A stretch of 64,000 bases of DNA from CBDFHF01 sp965247565 (lineage in GTDB: Bacteria > Pseudomonadota > Gammaproteobacteria > Methylococcales > Methylomonadaceae), in contig CBDFHF010000003.1 of the NCBI GenBank assembly GCA_965247565.1, forward strand, positions 2,542,001-2,606,000. The letters are read 5' to 3'. The position numbers and the translations under genes are program-made. This document shows positions 63,839 to 64,000 of this stretch, piece by piece (positions within the stretch are counted from its first letter, which is position 1; each line of letters starts with the position of its first letter). The notes under the pieces are model-generated. The model was given only the letters and a program-made list of their open reading frames with translations. It was not told the origin of the DNA and did not search any database.

Positions 63839-64000
63839 TCAATAGGGTTGTCTGTACATGTGCGCCATGCGCAACATGAACTTTGCAGGGTTAGTATCCC
63901 ATGGTGTAAATCTTGGTAATTGCCATAAATCGCTTTCTCTGTGTGCAACCCCCCACTGCGTTGATAGTGCTGCTTGATAACCATGTTGCTTGACTCTATC
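63839..64000 (-). CDS. C-terminal end of a likely polysaccharide deacetylase (partial)
   Basis: On the minus strand an open frame enters from the right edge and ends at 63839-63841; 53 residues are visible. They include GYQAALSTQWGVA and LPRFTPWDTNPAKF, a pattern typical of the end of polysaccharide deacetylases in exosortase-type exopolysaccharide clusters. The gene is cut by the window, so its catalytic part cannot be checked. It is 12 bases upstream of the ligase gene and surely co-transcribed. Confidence 0.65.
   Translation of the reverse strand, partial: DRVKQHGYQAALSTQWGVAHRESDLWQLPRFTPWDTNPAKFMLRMAHMYRQPY

Overview
The window is about 64 kb of moderately A+T-rich chromosomal DNA from a Gram-negative gammaproteobacterium. 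Several markers fit the order Methylococcales (methanotrophs) or relatives with an exosortase-A envelope system: two proteins with VPLPA-type C-terminal sorting signals (223-1056 and 37322-38437), an exosortase-A-associated O-glycosylation ligase (62522-63826), and an HprK-related kinase / PqqD-like / nucleotidyltransferase trio (48642-50957). No methane or methanol oxidation gene lies in the window, so that placement is an inference.

Layout. 0-5 kb: a VPLPA-CTERM protein, a TonB-dependent receptor, a small winged-helix protein, a membrane protein and an IS3 remnant. 5.1-12.2 kb: a beta-oxidation block (fadA, a fused hydroxyacyl-CoA dehydrogenase/enoyl-CoA hydratase, fadE) with a convergent APH-fold phosphotransferase. 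12.3-16.6 kb (minus strand): amiC-mutL-miaA. 16.9-25.2 kb: two near-identical inverted 1,329-bp IS5-family copies flanking a LapA-like adhesin, dnaQ and a DEAD-box helicase. 25.2-37.1 kb: an exopolysaccharide locus with a processive GT2 synthase, a degenerate PgaB-like membrane protein, an active-looking secreted NodB deacetylase with binding modules, and a 1,340-residue TPR-deacetylase-porin fusion. 37.3-41.1 kb: a HAF-repeat VPLPA protein and a complete IS21-family element. 41.1-48.6 kb: housekeeping genes (yihY family, folP, a PLP enzyme, a methyltransferase, ppk1, def, an MBL hydrolase). 48.6-51.5 kb: the HprK/PqqD/nucleotidyltransferase module with a Tat-signal protein. 51.7-54.6 kb: queG divergent from nnrDE-tsaE. 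54.9-56.9 kb: a two-component system. 57.1-62.5 kb: an envelope cluster with CopC-like, c-type haem, SUMF1-type, thioredoxin-like and BNR-repeat proteins. The right edge holds the exosortase-associated ligase and the end of a likely polysaccharide deacetylase.

Main points. The exopolysaccharide locus looks like a rearranged Pga/hyaluronan-like system in which the outer-membrane exporter and the deacetylase are one polypeptide. The HprK/PqqD/nucleotidyltransferase/Tat-protein cassette looks like a small peptide- or protein-modification system without known product. The widely conserved queG | nnr-tsaE-amiC-mutL-miaA neighbourhood is split into two oppositely oriented pieces about 38 kb apart. 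One inversion would restore it exactly, and IS sequences lie beside both break regions. Target-site duplications show that each IS5 copy inserted independently.
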